A stretch of DNA of 64,000 bases from the NCBI GenBank assembly GCA_002794775.1, contig NBAY01000022.1, forward strand, positions 186,001 through 250,000. The letters are read 5' to 3'. Under the pieces are notes generated by a model that worked only from the letters and a program-made list of their open reading frames with translations, made no database searches and was not told the origin of the DNA. The DNA is from Porodaedalea pini. Its lineage: Eukaryota > Basidiomycota > Agaricomycetes > Hymenochaetales > Hymenochaetaceae. Positions 1 through 11,681 of this stretch are shown in pieces. The position numbers and the translations under genes are program-made. Each line of letters starts with the position of its first letter. Positions within the stretch are counted from its first letter, which is position 1.

Positions 1-925
1 AGCGCAAAGAAAAGGTCCGGCTCCGACGAATTCGTGACATGCACCAACTCTCCCGAAGGAAGTACCAGCTCATGAGACACAATGGTGTCTATCAAGAGAC
101 CATATTGATCCGTCTTCCACGAATATCCGCCTCCCAGACTGTAGCCTCCCACACCTACCGAAATCGAAGTGTGCTCAGTTCAATTCACCTTGGAAAAGCA
201 AGAAAGAGACACTCACCGACTCCTTCTATTCTTCCTCCTGCCACCATCACTCCTAGTGGCTCGAGGCCCTCGTATACCTGACCCCATGTCAAACCCACCC
301 CAACAGATACTGTTCCTTGCTTCGCGTCGTAGCTAATGTTTGTGAACTGAGCCATTGAGATCTGTACGCCGGGGGTCGAGCTTTGTCCAAGATTGTATGC
401 ATGTCCTCCAGATTTCACCTTTCGATTTGTGTAAGTAGAAATTAAAGCCAGGTTTACTCGACTTACAGCAAACGGTGCTCGAATATCTGATCTCCCAACT
501 ATCTTGATCTATACGCCCGACAATATCAGTTTTTATAGTGATTGAAAGTGAGAAACGTCTGTGCTCACTATGGCGCTGACATCTTCCGCATTCGTCGGCT
601 CAATGGAGCAGGTCGAATTCTGCTCGCTCGAGACGTAAAAAGCCTCAGTATCGTTAGTATATTGCTCAGCGCCTGCGAACCAATACCAGGCCAGGGGAAG
701 TACTCGTCAATGACTCCGTCGATATGAAAAAAAAAAAAAGGCTTGAGATGTGCTTACCTGGGAACGAGACAAGTTGCGGAAAGCTCTCTTTCAACAACTG
801 ACATGCCTTGTACGCTCCCGATAGGCCTCGATGCCCTCACGACGAACAGGAGAGACGAAGGCGGACGCTTGCAGGACGAGAAGCGCGACTACGACGGGTT
901 GGATGGCTCGGACGCGGAACAACAT
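1..925 (-). CDS. FAD-linked (BBE/6-HDNO-like) oxidase, 3' end cut by window edge
   Basis: This is a flavin-dependent oxidase of the PCMH/FAD-binding_4 family, which in fungi are mostly secreted oxidases of sugars, alcohols or alkaloid-like compounds. Several exons are visible. One contains YTNDTEAFYVSSEQ and EPTNAEDVSAI (about 660-565). The next holds KSGGHAYNLGQSSTPGVQIS (about 418-350), where the GGH histidine is the usual covalent 8-alpha-FAD attachment point. Another carries GGYSLGGGYSWKTDQYGLL (about 150-80). An ATG at 925 opens a hydrophobic leader (VVVALLVLQASA) typical of a signal peptide. However, joining it to the next block (YKACQLLKESFPQLVSFPG) needs a frame change or a very short intron, so the 5' end is uncertain. 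The substrate-binding and berberine-bridge C-terminus lies outside the window. Family assignment is firm; the substrate is unknown. Confidence 0.85.
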
Positions 926-1492
926 CCCGGCATGAACTTGACTGGGGCTGGTGGGGCTCAGAACTCAACAGGCCTTACTTATAGGGCGGCGGCATATGAA
1001 TTCTGTCAGGTAGCAGGGTTTTCTGTCACTGGCTCGCGGGGCGCCCAATGCCATTATCGGGCCGACTTCATCTTTCCAGGGCTCTTTCATGAGGTATATA
1101 ACTATAAGCTGAGCAGGCAAACGCATTGCGTACCTGTGCTTGAGGCCGATTCCAGTTACGTTTCTTCCCACAGTGCCTCTTGTTGAGTTGATGCGGTGCT
1201 TGCAATGCGGCGCTTGCAATAATTAATGCGACGCTATGAAATGTGATGCGCATCATGCGCTCTGATGTCGCCTCGACGCGCGCCTTCACTAAATAAGCGA
1301 ACGAACGCGCATCCGGCATACACCGACGCTTTTCTTCTTTCATCTGTCTCTGCGCTAAACTACAGTAGCATTGCATGTCAAATCTGACATTTAAGCGGTT
1401 TATTTAGTGAAGGAAGTTGTTCGTCACGAGGCAACAAATCACCAAAGATAACCAAAGTCAAGAAAAGGTACATGCACGTCTTCCGTACCGAT
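926..1492. other. Intergenic spacer between the oxidase and SEC5
   Basis: This spacer separates the 3' end of SEC5 (minus) from the presumed 5' end of the oxidase (minus), so it should hold the SEC5 terminator and the oxidase promoter. Short open frames here show no family resemblance. No clear TATA box or repeat was seen. Confidence 0.5.
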
Positions 1493-4400
1493 TCAGATGC
1501 GGGTATCAGCAGATCTGATAGGCAAATCAGGCTTCGAACCCCCAGGAGCCTGCCGCCGCCGCCGCTCCCTACCCTCATCCCTGCTCTTCGCCGACACACT
1601 GTCATCGGCGTTGTGGGCAGCGCCGGCATTTGCGTTGCCTGTGTTTGTCGACGCTTTCGAGGACTTGTCCTTCTCTTTCCGGAAGCACAGGAACTCGATC
1701 TGTGTCGCGCGCCGCGTGTCCGCGAGGGTCTTCTTCACGCCCTCAAGCTGGCTCTTCATGTCGTCGCCTGGCCGTCGTACATATGCCTGAGATATCTTAT
1801 TGTACACCTCAGAGAGCTTCTTCTCTGCAGCAGTGGTAACGAAACGCGAGGCTGTCTGATGGAAGAATTCGATCTCGAGAGTCGCCTATTGTAGTAAATG
1901 AAGAGACAAATAGAACAAAGGATAAATATGTTTCGAAGTAAAGATCAGTGGCCCGGCTGACGTACCCGTAGCATACCACCCATACCAAACTTTTTTACTT
2001 TCCGGAAGCAACGTAGCGCCTCTTCGGCAACTTCCTCCACAAGCGCATTGAGCGTACGTTCTAGAAGCGATCTAGACACGCTCGCAACATGCGCATGGAC
2101 CTGAACAAGGAACATAAGGATCTCAAACATGTACGGACGGATCTCTGCAACAAAATAGTATTTATGAGCTCTGAGTCATGGTGTTTGGATACGAGGAGGA
2201 CGGACCTGTAGGCCTTGGTGACTCATACCAATCCATTTCAGGACTAAGCACCCCCTTGCGCACTATTGCGGTGATAGCCGTCGCTTTCGGTTTCACGTAG
2301 CTATCGAAAAGGTTGTGGTCAAGCTCCTGCACGACCTGCGTCAACGTCTTTACGCAATTGCACCCGTAAATAGACTGGTACACTACAAGGAATAGACGGA
2401 CGTACTATCTTATCCGTGTCTACATTCGTTCCGAACGCGCGTTCTAGTTGGTTTATCATGCTCGGGATAAGAGACACCTTCAGGTGACCAAAGTTCGAGA
2501 CGACGAGGAGAAGGCGTGTTTCCTGACGATAAGCAGTTCAGAATATGTTGCTAGCTACGAAAGACCACACGTACAGGATTCGCAAGATCTATGATCTCTG
2601 TGCGATTTCCGAGTGTCCCAGAGAGAGCTTCCGCGCCACCCATTGGTTTTTTGTACTCAGTGTCTTCCGATGCCAGTAACACGAGACCGTCGAGGAATGC
2701 ATAGAGTGAGTCGAGGAAGGACTTTGTGATCTTCGTAATGAAGTTCGCCGCAATCCGGTGCTGCCTTGATGGCTTCGTCGCGGATGTGCTGAGGTCGATC
2801 CCTCCGGCGATCTTGAACGCCTCTGTGGTTAGGTGCCTTTGGAAAGTCTGCATTTGGTTGAGATACTGAGTGGTGAACTCGTGCGTTGGATCAGGAGTCC
2901 ATGTTTCGAGATGATGGAAGAGAATCGAGTCTATCAAGACAAATAACAGTGATCTGTTTGATGTATGAGGAGAAACAGAAAGGCACGTACCTCTATACCA
3001 AACGTTTGTTAGTGCTCCCTCGAAGCGCCAACGTGCGCTCTCAAGAAGACCTTTCATTCCTGCATTAATGTCCGACGAGACGTCCATCGCGATGGTCTCG
3101 TTCACACAATCCTGGATCTCCGCAAGGACCCGCGTCAAGTAGTACGCCGACGTAAGCGCGTGCGCGCACTGCGGGACGAACGGCGGAAATGGAATCATTG
3201 TGCCGCCCATTGCGCCATCAGGATTGGGTGAGGACACTGCCATATCCGAGAGGGTGAAAAATTGTGAGATGAGCGAGATGTAGAGACGGATGACGTCGGA
3301 TGCCATCGAGCGGCATTGAGATGGGCTACGTCGCTGACCCTTATCAGAGCTCTACGAAGCAAAAATTTCATGCCATCGAAGTTGATAATGAAAAATGGGC
3401 GAACCTTCTTATACTTCCCCTCCATGTACCCTTTAGCTATTCTCCAGAAATTCGGAAGAGATGAGAGCATGGCTTCTGATACGTTCTTGACCATATCCAA
3501 AACAGCCTCCCATATCTCGTGTCCGGTCGCTTGAGCTGCGTTTAGGGAATAATCAACGAAATCCTAGAAATACTTATAGCGTTGACTTACCAATCACAGA
3601 TTCTGGCTGCTTCGTGTCAATCGACGTAATACCCGCACGCAGCTGCGGGACTACTACGAGAGCTAATGCAGCGGTGTCTAGTGCCGCCGGCTCTATTCTC
3701 TGTTTCACATCTGTAGTGATTGACGACCTAATCGACATCGATGCACTAGCAGGGGAAGTGATATGTTCCTTACCTTCAACATGAGCGCACGTAGTCTTGT
3801 ACACTTCGTTCAGTTGATCCATAACATGTTTGTGCTGCGAATCGAAGTACACCCAAGTCGGATCATCTAACGTGCTCAATTCAAGTAGAATCCTTGACAC
3901 GGACATCAACTTTGGTGATCCTCGTCTCAATTTCTTCTTGGCTTCACTCACTCGATAGTCTTCTCTTGTTCTTCTACCGAGCGTTCCGGATCTCTGAGCT
4001 GTGCAAGCAGAACGTTCTTCATTTCGCCCATGACACGCTCTACCGCTCCCCAGACCTTGTCAAGGATGCGTTTCTGCTGCGCTTCGACATTCGATGTAGA
4101 CGCTCCAGGTGCACTAGGGTCCTTCGAGCGTGACGATTCAGGTAGCAATTGCTGCGGACGCGACTCCAGCAAGAATTTGCCCTTCTTGTAATCGCGAAGC
4201 GTCACTTCATATTTACCCTAATGAAAAATGAGTAACGTCTGGAGTAAGGCAGTGACGAAGATGAATACCGCTTCGATGGATTCCATGAGCGAGCCCGGGA
4301 GGTTGAAGAAAAACTTGGAGCGCTCGAATACTCCGAGTGTCGATCGTAGTTTCTGCGCCTTTGATGCGTTCTCTAGCACAGGTAGGAACACCTGGTCGGC

Positions 4401-5188
4401 CTTTTGGGCGCACGCTAAGCAGGGACATTGTGAGCTGCAAGTTAGTAGAAGAGAGATAGCACATCGGTACCTTTGAGTTGCCCTCTCACTGTCTTTGTGG
4501 CAAAGTCCGTTGAATCGGCGAGCAGCCCCTCCCGCATCTCGGCATAGATAGCTACGCACACAGTTTATTGTGTCAAATCTGCATGGAGGCTCCTATTCAC
4601 AGCGCTACGCACCATCTGTCGATGCTTTCACGGCTACGAAACGGTCGAAGTTCTCTTCCACAAGCACGCGAATAGCCTCCGACCGGGCGTCCAAGTTTGA
4701 GCGGAGGTGTTGGATCCCAGAGGCCAGGTCCTGATACGTCGCATCTGGGTGTGCGACCGTGAGGAAGGCCTTCGGATCGAAGGACTTTGAGGAAAGGAGA
4801 ATTTGGGCCTCTGCGAATGTCATTATTATGCACCGTCGCGAAGGGACAACGGGTGATGCGTACTGGAGGCCATATCCATGTCTGACAAGCTGAAAGGTAT
4901 TAATAAGGGGAGTCAAGGGAGAATCGAAAACCATGAACGTACTCTATACGACGACCTAAGCCTAACGGATCATCCTCCATCACGTTGCTACCTGAACCTG
5001 CAGAGAGCGAGCCCGCCACGGATCCTGTCAGCTCATGGTCGACCTCTTCCCATCGTCTGTGGCATATGACTCAGTATTGCAAGAAACGTGCTAACAATGC
5101 CATTTACTTACTTTGGAGTGAGCGTTGAGATGCGATATTTGTTCAGCAATGCAGCCTCGTCGACGGCAAAGCCTGAATTTCGAGGCAT
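1493..5188 (-). CDS. SEC5: Exocyst complex component SEC5 (EXOC2)
   Basis: SEC5 is a subunit of the octameric exocyst, which tethers secretory vesicles to the plasma membrane at growing hyphal tips. The start at 5188 gives [20 protein letters not shown], matching the usual N-terminus. After an intron comes [12 protein letters not shown] and the DDPLGLG motif. The core follows: [20 protein letters not shown] and [15 protein letters not shown] (4800-4605), then [16 protein letters not shown] (about 4300), [19 protein letters not shown] (about 4205), [16 protein letters not shown] (about 3860), [20 protein letters not shown] (about 3470-3410) and a long exon at 3306-2551. The C-terminus, [20 protein letters not shown] (1807-1493), is the conserved SEC5 tail. 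At least nine introns are present. The exact junction just before [12 protein letters not shown] was not resolved. It is divergent from the dehydrogenase at 6208, with a 1.0 kb gap between the starts. Confidence 0.93.
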
Positions 5189-6207
5189 AGGTTCGGATGC
5201 GGTTGCCAAAGATGGGTCAGCTTGACCCAATAGGTGTGAAGATATGGATGCAAGAAACGGACGTCAAGTACGTAGCTGCCGCTGAGTTGCGATTTGCGAA
5301 GTGACGACCGTCGACCGTTTGGTGCCGAATCTGGAATCGACGCGTTTCTCACGTGACATCGCGTCCTTCATTGGCGTTGGCAATTTCGGAGTCGGACACT
5401 CGGCTTGTCCTTAAAGTTCATCGTAGATTTCCACGATTAATGTCGGGACAGACACCATCAGCTTTTGCAACAAGTCAATGCTCATCAAATGGATAGAACA
5501 TCACTGCTGTGCTGCTACGTCGATTTGAAAAGCCCGGTTGAATTTCGGCATCGACCTTCACGAGTCGTCCATTCGTCCGGCACTTTCGTGGAAGCAGAAA
5601 CAATATTAATATTAACGTGTCTTCCAGTCTCGAGTGTCAATCAAAGAGGTGGGCTACGAGCGCCTTCTCTATACACTATACGATGATACGGGAACAGTTG
5701 TGAGACCACTAGTTCGGAATCACAGGACTTATTATAAGTGTTTTGGAGGCTTCTGAAAAACTTTTCATCTAGTCTTCATCAAATCTTCATCAAGCCTGTA
5801 ATGACTAGAGTTCCGCAAGTAGGAATATTAATGGGAATTGATGTCTGGTATTCTAATAATGACAATTGTACGCATTATTTTTCAATGCCTGAGGCACGGA
5901 GACTGTTGTTGACATTTTTTCCTCGTAAGCTAGTAGGGGTCGTGACTCTATTTTATGATGCTTCCGTGGTGTGGAACTTGTTGAAATGTGTAGCCTAACG
6001 GATAGATTACTTATCTGAGAGGAAAAAGCCCGGGTCGATAGTCCGGCAGAAGCCAATCACGGGCCGCATTGCGCACGGGGATAGCCTTACTGACGTCACG
6101 TGTGGACCTGCATAAAACGGTCTAAAGACGCATACACACACCGCATCCTTCCTTTTCTCGAACGTTAGTCTCATCCACCACCATCTGCCACGTCGAACAC
6201 GCCCAGC
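5189..6207. other. Divergent intergenic region, SEC5 / arabinitol dehydrogenase
   Basis: About 1 kb between two divergently transcribed starts, AT-richer than the flanking genes. It contains two AATATTAAT words (5602-5614 and 5824-5832). The dehydrogenase promoter signals lie near its right end and are listed separately. Short open frames here are not convincing genes. Confidence 0.6.
6091..6117 (+). promoter_or_regulatory. CRE/E-box composite plus TATA-like box before the dehydrogenase
   Basis: A perfect CRE palindrome TGACGTCA (6091-6098) overlaps an E-box CACGTG (6097-6102). It is followed by a TATA-like CATAAAA at 6111-6117, about 90 nt upstream of the ATG at 6208. Spacing and order fit a core promoter. 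CRE sites are bound by ATF/CREB-type bZIP factors and CACGTG by bHLH factors. Use of the site here is inferred from position only. Confidence 0.5.
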
Positions 6208-7743
6208 ATGCCGTCCGGAAATATGAAAGCCCTCTACTACCATGCTGTATGTCCTCGAACGCGTCGAGCTCATCGCGCGCCACGCACTGACCACCGTTTA
6301 CCGCCACGCGCGTGCAGCCTGGCAACTTTGAGATTAAGCAGGTTCCCATTCCTCAGGTTGGACCGGACGATGTACTGTTGAAGGGTATGTGCTTGTCCTG
6401 AGCTTTGGTAGCACAGCATCTCTGACCTGTCCTAAATCTGACAGTCTCGGTCTGTGGCGTGTGCGGCACGGACGCGCATATTCACGAAGGAGAGTTCATC
6501 TCAAAATTCCCTGTAAGTGTTTCGAATATTCTGATGCTTACATATGTAGTGGAATGCTCTTCCTATGGCACATTGTGCTGTTGCTTGTCCGCGGAGCGAC
6601 GCGAAGTGCTCGTGTGGCACGCTCTGAATTTGCTGTCTATCGAGGAATAAACAGGATCTGACTGTAATGTTACATCCAACAGCTTATCCCTGGTCATGAG
6701 GCGATTGGAACCGTTGTTGAATGGGGTTCGAATGTCAAGGGCTTTGACGTCGGCGATCGTTGTGTTGCTGACGTCGGTATTACCGTGCGTTTAACCTTCT
6801 TCATTTCTCAAAATGCGCAAACATTCACCTGAATACATTAAACAATTCCAGTGCGACAAATGCTTTTTCTGTCGCCGCGGACAATCGCTCATGTGCGAGA
6901 ACTTCAATGCGCGCGGTGTCACTCAGGACGGTGGATTCGCCGACTACATCGTGTAGTAAGTCATTTACCCGCAACTCGGCGCTAACTTTACATTGCTAAC
7001 CCATTTCCTTAGCAAGCAACAAAAGTTGTACAAGATCAAGAACCTCTCGGATGAGGATGCGACCCTGCTGGAGCCCGCAGCCTGCGCGCTCCACGGACTC
7101 GACAAACTCGCGCCACCCGTCGGCATCGAGGTGCTCGTCCTCGGTGCAGGCCCGACAGGCCTGATCCTCGCGCAGCTGCTCAAGCTCAACGGCGCCTTCC
7201 GCGTCGTGATCGCCGCGAACAAGGGTATCAAGATGGACATCGCGAAGCAGCTCGAGTGTGGGGATGAGTACATCGAGCTCGACCGCGCGAACCCGGGTCC
7301 ACAGTGGGCGACGCTCAAGAAAGACAACCCATACGGATTCGACGTCGTTGTCGAGGCGACCGGCGTCGAGAAGCTCGCGGACGAGAGTATCAACTACGTC
7401 CGCCGTGGCGGGACGCTCATGATTTACGGTGTGTATGAGAACAAAGCGCTCGTGCACTGGCCGCCGAGCAAGATCTTCGGTGACGAGATAAAGGTCAGTC
7501 GGTTTTCGTTTCCTTGTCCCGTCTGCCTCGATTTAAGCTCTTACATACCGTGCATTCCTTGCTGTATAGATCATCGGCTCGTTCTCCCAGACGTTCTGCT
7601 TCCCGCGCGCGGTTGCGTACCTCGACAGTGGCAAGATCCGCACGAAAGGCATGGTCACCGACGTGTTCAAGCTCGAAGAATATCAGCAGGCGCTCGACAA
7701 GATGAACAGCCGCGGCGCACTCAAGATCGCCATTAAGCCCTAA
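6208..7743 (+). CDS. Zn-dependent MDR dehydrogenase, D-arabinitol dehydrogenase-like
   Basis: This is a cytosolic zinc-dependent polyol/alcohol dehydrogenase of the MDR superfamily. It most resembles fungal D-arabinitol (ARD1) and sorbitol dehydrogenases, which interconvert polyols and ketoses with NAD(P). The start at 6208 gives [13 protein letters not shown]. Exons then read [38 protein letters not shown] (catalytic Cys with GTD, then His), LIPGHEAIG (GHE zinc ligand), [18 protein letters not shown] (four-Cys structural zinc), and [17 protein letters not shown] (Rossmann GxGxxG). It ends [11 protein letters not shown] at 7743. Six introns are visible, for example 6248-6317 and about 7494-7569. 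The third, inside the GHE region, is about 170 nt, longer than the rest. Active-site residues are intact, so a functional enzyme is expected. Substrate is inferred from similarity. Confidence 0.9.
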
Positions 7744-8114
7744 GGACAGCGTGGCGTCCGTCGTCTCAAAGCTGGCGATACTTACTCCGCGGCGAGTAGC
7801 GACCGGAGCTCGCTCACTCATCACCGGGCGTTCAGTCATATCAACTCCTTTCCTTCGCATTTGCTAGACATATGTCAACCTTAAGTATCATCGTGTAACA
7901 GACAAAGAAAATCAAACACATGTCTTGTAGCATTAATATTCTTACATCCAAATTGCTTAACAAGCAAAGCCTATCAAATAGTTTTCACTAGATACGGCAT
8001 CCTGGGCCCAAAGTGAGAAGACTGTGAAATGGTGTCTATAAGCGAGTCTGGTACAAGCGTAAGATGAAAGAGCCTAGGGGGAAACGTATGTATATAAACA
8101 TATGAAGACGGACG

Positions 8115-8147
<33 letters not shown>

Positions 8148-9156
8148 CGATGGTAAGAGTCCACGGAAATGATGGGAGGCAAGCCAGAATGGATAGAGGT
8201 CAGGAAGGAGGTCGTGATATGAATAGATGAGAGAAAGGTGAAACGGGGAAGAGAGACGGAGTGAGAGACCTCATAAAAAGTGCGAAAAAAAATAATAGAA
8301 AGGATGTGAGTGTTTTAAAAAAAAAATGCTAGCTGATGACACGCGTGATAGGAAGTCTTGAGTGTGGACGAGTAGGAGGAACCTGAGGGATAAAGGGGAG
8401 AAGGAAAAGGAAAAGGAAAAGACATGGCGTAGCGTGACTGGTCGTACGCGTGTTCCTTGGTGCTGGGTGCTGGGTGCTGGTGCCGGGTGTGAGAACAAAG
8501 AGGCCAGAGCCAGCGCCAGAGCCAGAGCCAAAGAGAGAGGTCCAAATCCGTGCAGAAACAGAAGAGGGGGGAGCTTCGAATGGGCCATGAGCGCGTGCGA
8601 CAGCAAGATGAGAAGGGCAGGGAAGTGCGGGAAGTGTACGAGAAAGGAGATGGATGGCGGGAAAAAGAGAAGAAAAAGAAAAGAAGAGAGAAAAAGCAGG
8701 AAGCAGGAAGCAGGAACCGGATATCCGAGAGGTGTTTGTGCGATTATGTACAGCCAGGTGCGTGATAAGGAAAAAAAAGAAAACGAGGATGAGGAAAGCG
8801 GGAAGGAGGGAGAGGGAAAGGAGAAGGGGGAAGAGGAAGGGAAGGGGAAGGGGATGTATAATTGGACGAGGGAGAAAACTGAGATAGAGATAAGGACAAA
8901 GGAGAGGCACAGATAGGACAAGGCGCCGTTCATTCGAATTCGATGAAGCAGAAATCGAAGATGAGAAAAGGAAACGGAGGAAACGGAGGAAGGGGGAAGG
9001 GGGGGGGACAAAGATGACAACACGACGCGTGGGCGGGTTAGCAGTTTTCGCCGTTTCTCAAGAGTTGATCACATCATCAGGACGAGAAACGAAGACCGAA
9101 GACGATAGGTGCGGCTCGCACACCACCCGTGTCCAACGCACACACTCCCTCACTTC
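7744..9156. other. Convergent spacer with purine-rich tract and CAGA microsatellite
   Basis: This region lies between the 3' ends of the dehydrogenase (+) and the WOPR gene (-). It holds one AATATTAAT word (7932-7940), a (CAGA)n tract (about 8115-8147), and a strongly purine-rich stretch (about 8380-9010) that reads as CT-rich on the WOPR sense strand. Long open frames on both strands here arise from the purine bias and translate to low-complexity Ser/Phe/Pro or Lys/Glu/Arg strings. I do not call a gene. Confidence 0.7.
8115..8147. repeat. (CAGA)n tetranucleotide microsatellite
   Basis: About eight tandem CAGA/ACAG units, near-perfect, in the 3' flank of the dehydrogenase gene. Confidence 0.9.
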
Positions 9157-11681
9157 TCACTCGTCCATGGCGCCACTCGCGGACGGTGTCGTCCTCAGCG
9201 CATTGAAGCGCCGCAGCAGCGCGTCGTCCGTCGGGTCTCTCCGCGGGAACACCGCGTTCTCGAGGCTGTCGAGCGGGACGAGCGAGCGTGCGCGCTCCTC
9301 TTCCAAACTCAGCTTGCCCGCGACGGGTGACGGTTTCGGTGTCAGCAGGTGCGCGCTGCCCGACCCTGTCCCCAAGCCCTGTGCCGGTCCCGAGCCTAGT
9401 GCGGTACTTGGCCCTAATCCCAATCCCAATCCCACTCCCGATCCTGGTCCTGGCCCTGGCCCCGGTGCCACTGAAGGACACGATACAGAACTCGGGATGG
9501 AACTCGGCGAGACGCCCCGAGGTACGGAGGGCAAGTGGAGGCTCTTGCGCCGCGGCGACGGACTCGAGGAGATACGCGCACGCCCGACGGCCGGCTCGCG
9601 CTGCACTGGAAACCTATAATCCGTCTCCATCTCCATCTCCACCTCCACATCCGCTGTTCCCGCGTAGTCCACATCCTCATGCGCGAACGAGCTCCTCTGC
9701 GGGCCCGCACGTGCGGGCGATGCCAGGGGCTGCGTATGCCGAGGGACGGTGATCTCAATCGGCGCAATCGGCTTCGCCGGCGAATAATATTTCGACACCG
9801 GAGGGCGCGCACTGGCAACCGTGCTCGTGCTCGTGCTCGTGCTTGTGCTTCCCACGCTCGCACCCGCAGTGCGAAGCAAGTGGCTCGGCACCGCATTCGC
9901 ATAGGGATGTGAATACGACGGTGAGCGTGGCTGTGTGGGGACGACGACGTGCTGGCGTGCGGGGTCAAACGCGTTCGGCAGCGCCGGCGGGATTCTCTGC
10001 GGGGACACCCGTTGCAACTGCTGCATCGGCTCGCCCTCGCGTTCGCGTTCGCGTTCCCGTTCCCGTGGAGCCCGAGTATATGTAATTCCAATTCCGCGGG
10101 CTTGTGCACTGATCGCGCCTTGTCCTTGTGGCAGCGGCGGCGGCGGTGGGGGCCCCGGGGCGATCGTGTACGAGACTCCGGGTTGTGGACGGTGCGCATC
10201 GACCTGCATCTGCATCTGCGCCGGCATCCGGACGTCCTCCTCCTGCACGAACGCAGAATACTGCACGTGTGAGCGCGCGTGGGGCGTCATATGTGCGTAG
10301 GAGGCTGCCTGCGGCGAGAACGGCGACGGCGACGACACACTCCCAGAGGGCGGATACGCAGACGCTGGCGTCGACCCGGAAGGTCCTGCTGCGTCTGAGC
10401 CCAAGCCCTGCGCGAAAGAAATCTGGCGCTGCTGCTGCTGGCGACTCGCCGCGGTATCGCGGCGCATTTTCCCTGCGCGCGCGCTCCGGAACAAACCTTC
10501 GGGGACCATCACATGCGGCGTCGGCAGCACCTCATCGACCGTGCTCAAATCGTCGACGGTCGCCTGTGTGAAATAGGCCGCTACAGGAGTTAAAGAAAGT
10601 TATAGATAGGATAGTGGGTCGAGATAGAACAGACGAATGTGAAAATGGGATAAAAGCAAAGAGGTATGCATTGTCAGTAAACCCCGGAATAGATGGCAAT
10701 AAATTTGCATTATCGCTTACTGAGGTGCCACTTGCGAAGAACGCCGCGCTGCACATCCTCGGGTAGGGCGACGAGCACGCTGTACGTCTGTTTGATAAGC
10801 TTCTCCGGATCATTCAGAGCGCGTTGATGAGGAATCTTGTCTGGAGAGGCGTCCGACGATGAGCCGTCAGAACCAGTTGCCTTCGGTCTAATTAGAAGCA
10901 GATAGTTGAGCGATCAGCAACAGGAACATTAAGCAAGGCCTCCGGCATTCGGGAAAAGAGACAAAAGGGGCGTAGAATGACGATCCCCCAGGCGGAAGCA
11001 GAATGAACACAGTTGACGCATGGAATGTGTGCGAAGTAACAAAGTTTAATTAGAGGTGTAGTAAACTGACCTTACGATGCGCGCCCAGCGAGTTGGGGGG
11101 AGGTCGGCCGCTTCTTCAGGATCCATCTCTTTTTGGTGGTAAAACAAGAATTCCTGATGAACAAATGGTGAGTATGTCGAACAAGGAAAAAATAGGGGAT
11201 GGTTCGTCGCACGTCTCGGACCCTACTAGGACTCCAGCGCATTCCATCAGTCCTAGGGGGCACCGAATACCACATAAGCGGGTAGCAGGGGACAACACAG
11301 GAGGCGAGTCACATACCAGCGCTCGATGCCGAGTCCCGTCGCCTCGGAAGTTGCGCCGCGTTCCTCCCAGACGTACACGTTCCCGGAGACGATCGCGCGG
11401 CGCTCTTCGGCGTCGAGGCGGCGGACGGTCATGGGGAGCATGTTGCGCGCGACGGCGTAGAAGATCTGGTTCGCGTCGCGCGTCGAGCGGATGCGGACGT
11501 TGGTGAGCGTTGGGCGCTGCATCGCGGAGGCGCACGCGCGGAAGACGGGCGCGGAGCCGTCGTGGAAGAGCGATGGCGGCGGCGGTTGGGCCATGGCCAT
11601 CTGCTGGGACTGCAAGCCTACGACGGGGCCGGACTGGGGATGAGGCTGGGAGTACGGCTGGTTGTAGGGCTGGACGAGCAT
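9157..11681 (-). CDS. Gti1/Pac2 (WOPR) family transcription factor
   Basis: WOPR proteins (Wor1, Ryp1, Pac2, Gti1, Mit1) are fungal DNA-binding master regulators of morphology and development. The bipartite WOPR domain is complete. Box 1 has TLTNVRIRSTRDANQIFYA, RRLDAEERRAIVSGNVYVWE and, across an intron, TDGMRWSPSRVRD then EFLFYHQKE. Box 2, after a longer intron, has EKLIKQTYSVLV, RKWHLTAYFTQATVDDL and MVPEGLFRSAR. Four introns interrupt the gene, and the junctions keep frame. The C-terminal about 400 residues are low complexity: QQQQ, PPPPPP, an ERERER run, STSTST repeats and GPGPG/GLGLG. The chosen start at 11681 gives MLVQPYNQPYSQPHPQSG; an earlier start in the same open frame is possible. 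No stop or frame break was seen. A 7.5 kb gene-poor region lies upstream. Confidence 0.92.

Noticed and set aside
8271..9023. Long open frames on both strands (about 250 and 184 codons)
   Set aside because: They come from a purine-rich/pyrimidine-rich tract. The translations are low-complexity Ser/Phe/Pro or Lys/Glu/Arg with no domain.
9288..10571. Overlapping open frames opposite the WOPR gene
   Set aside because: They are shadows of its GC-rich repetitive 3' exon on the other strand.
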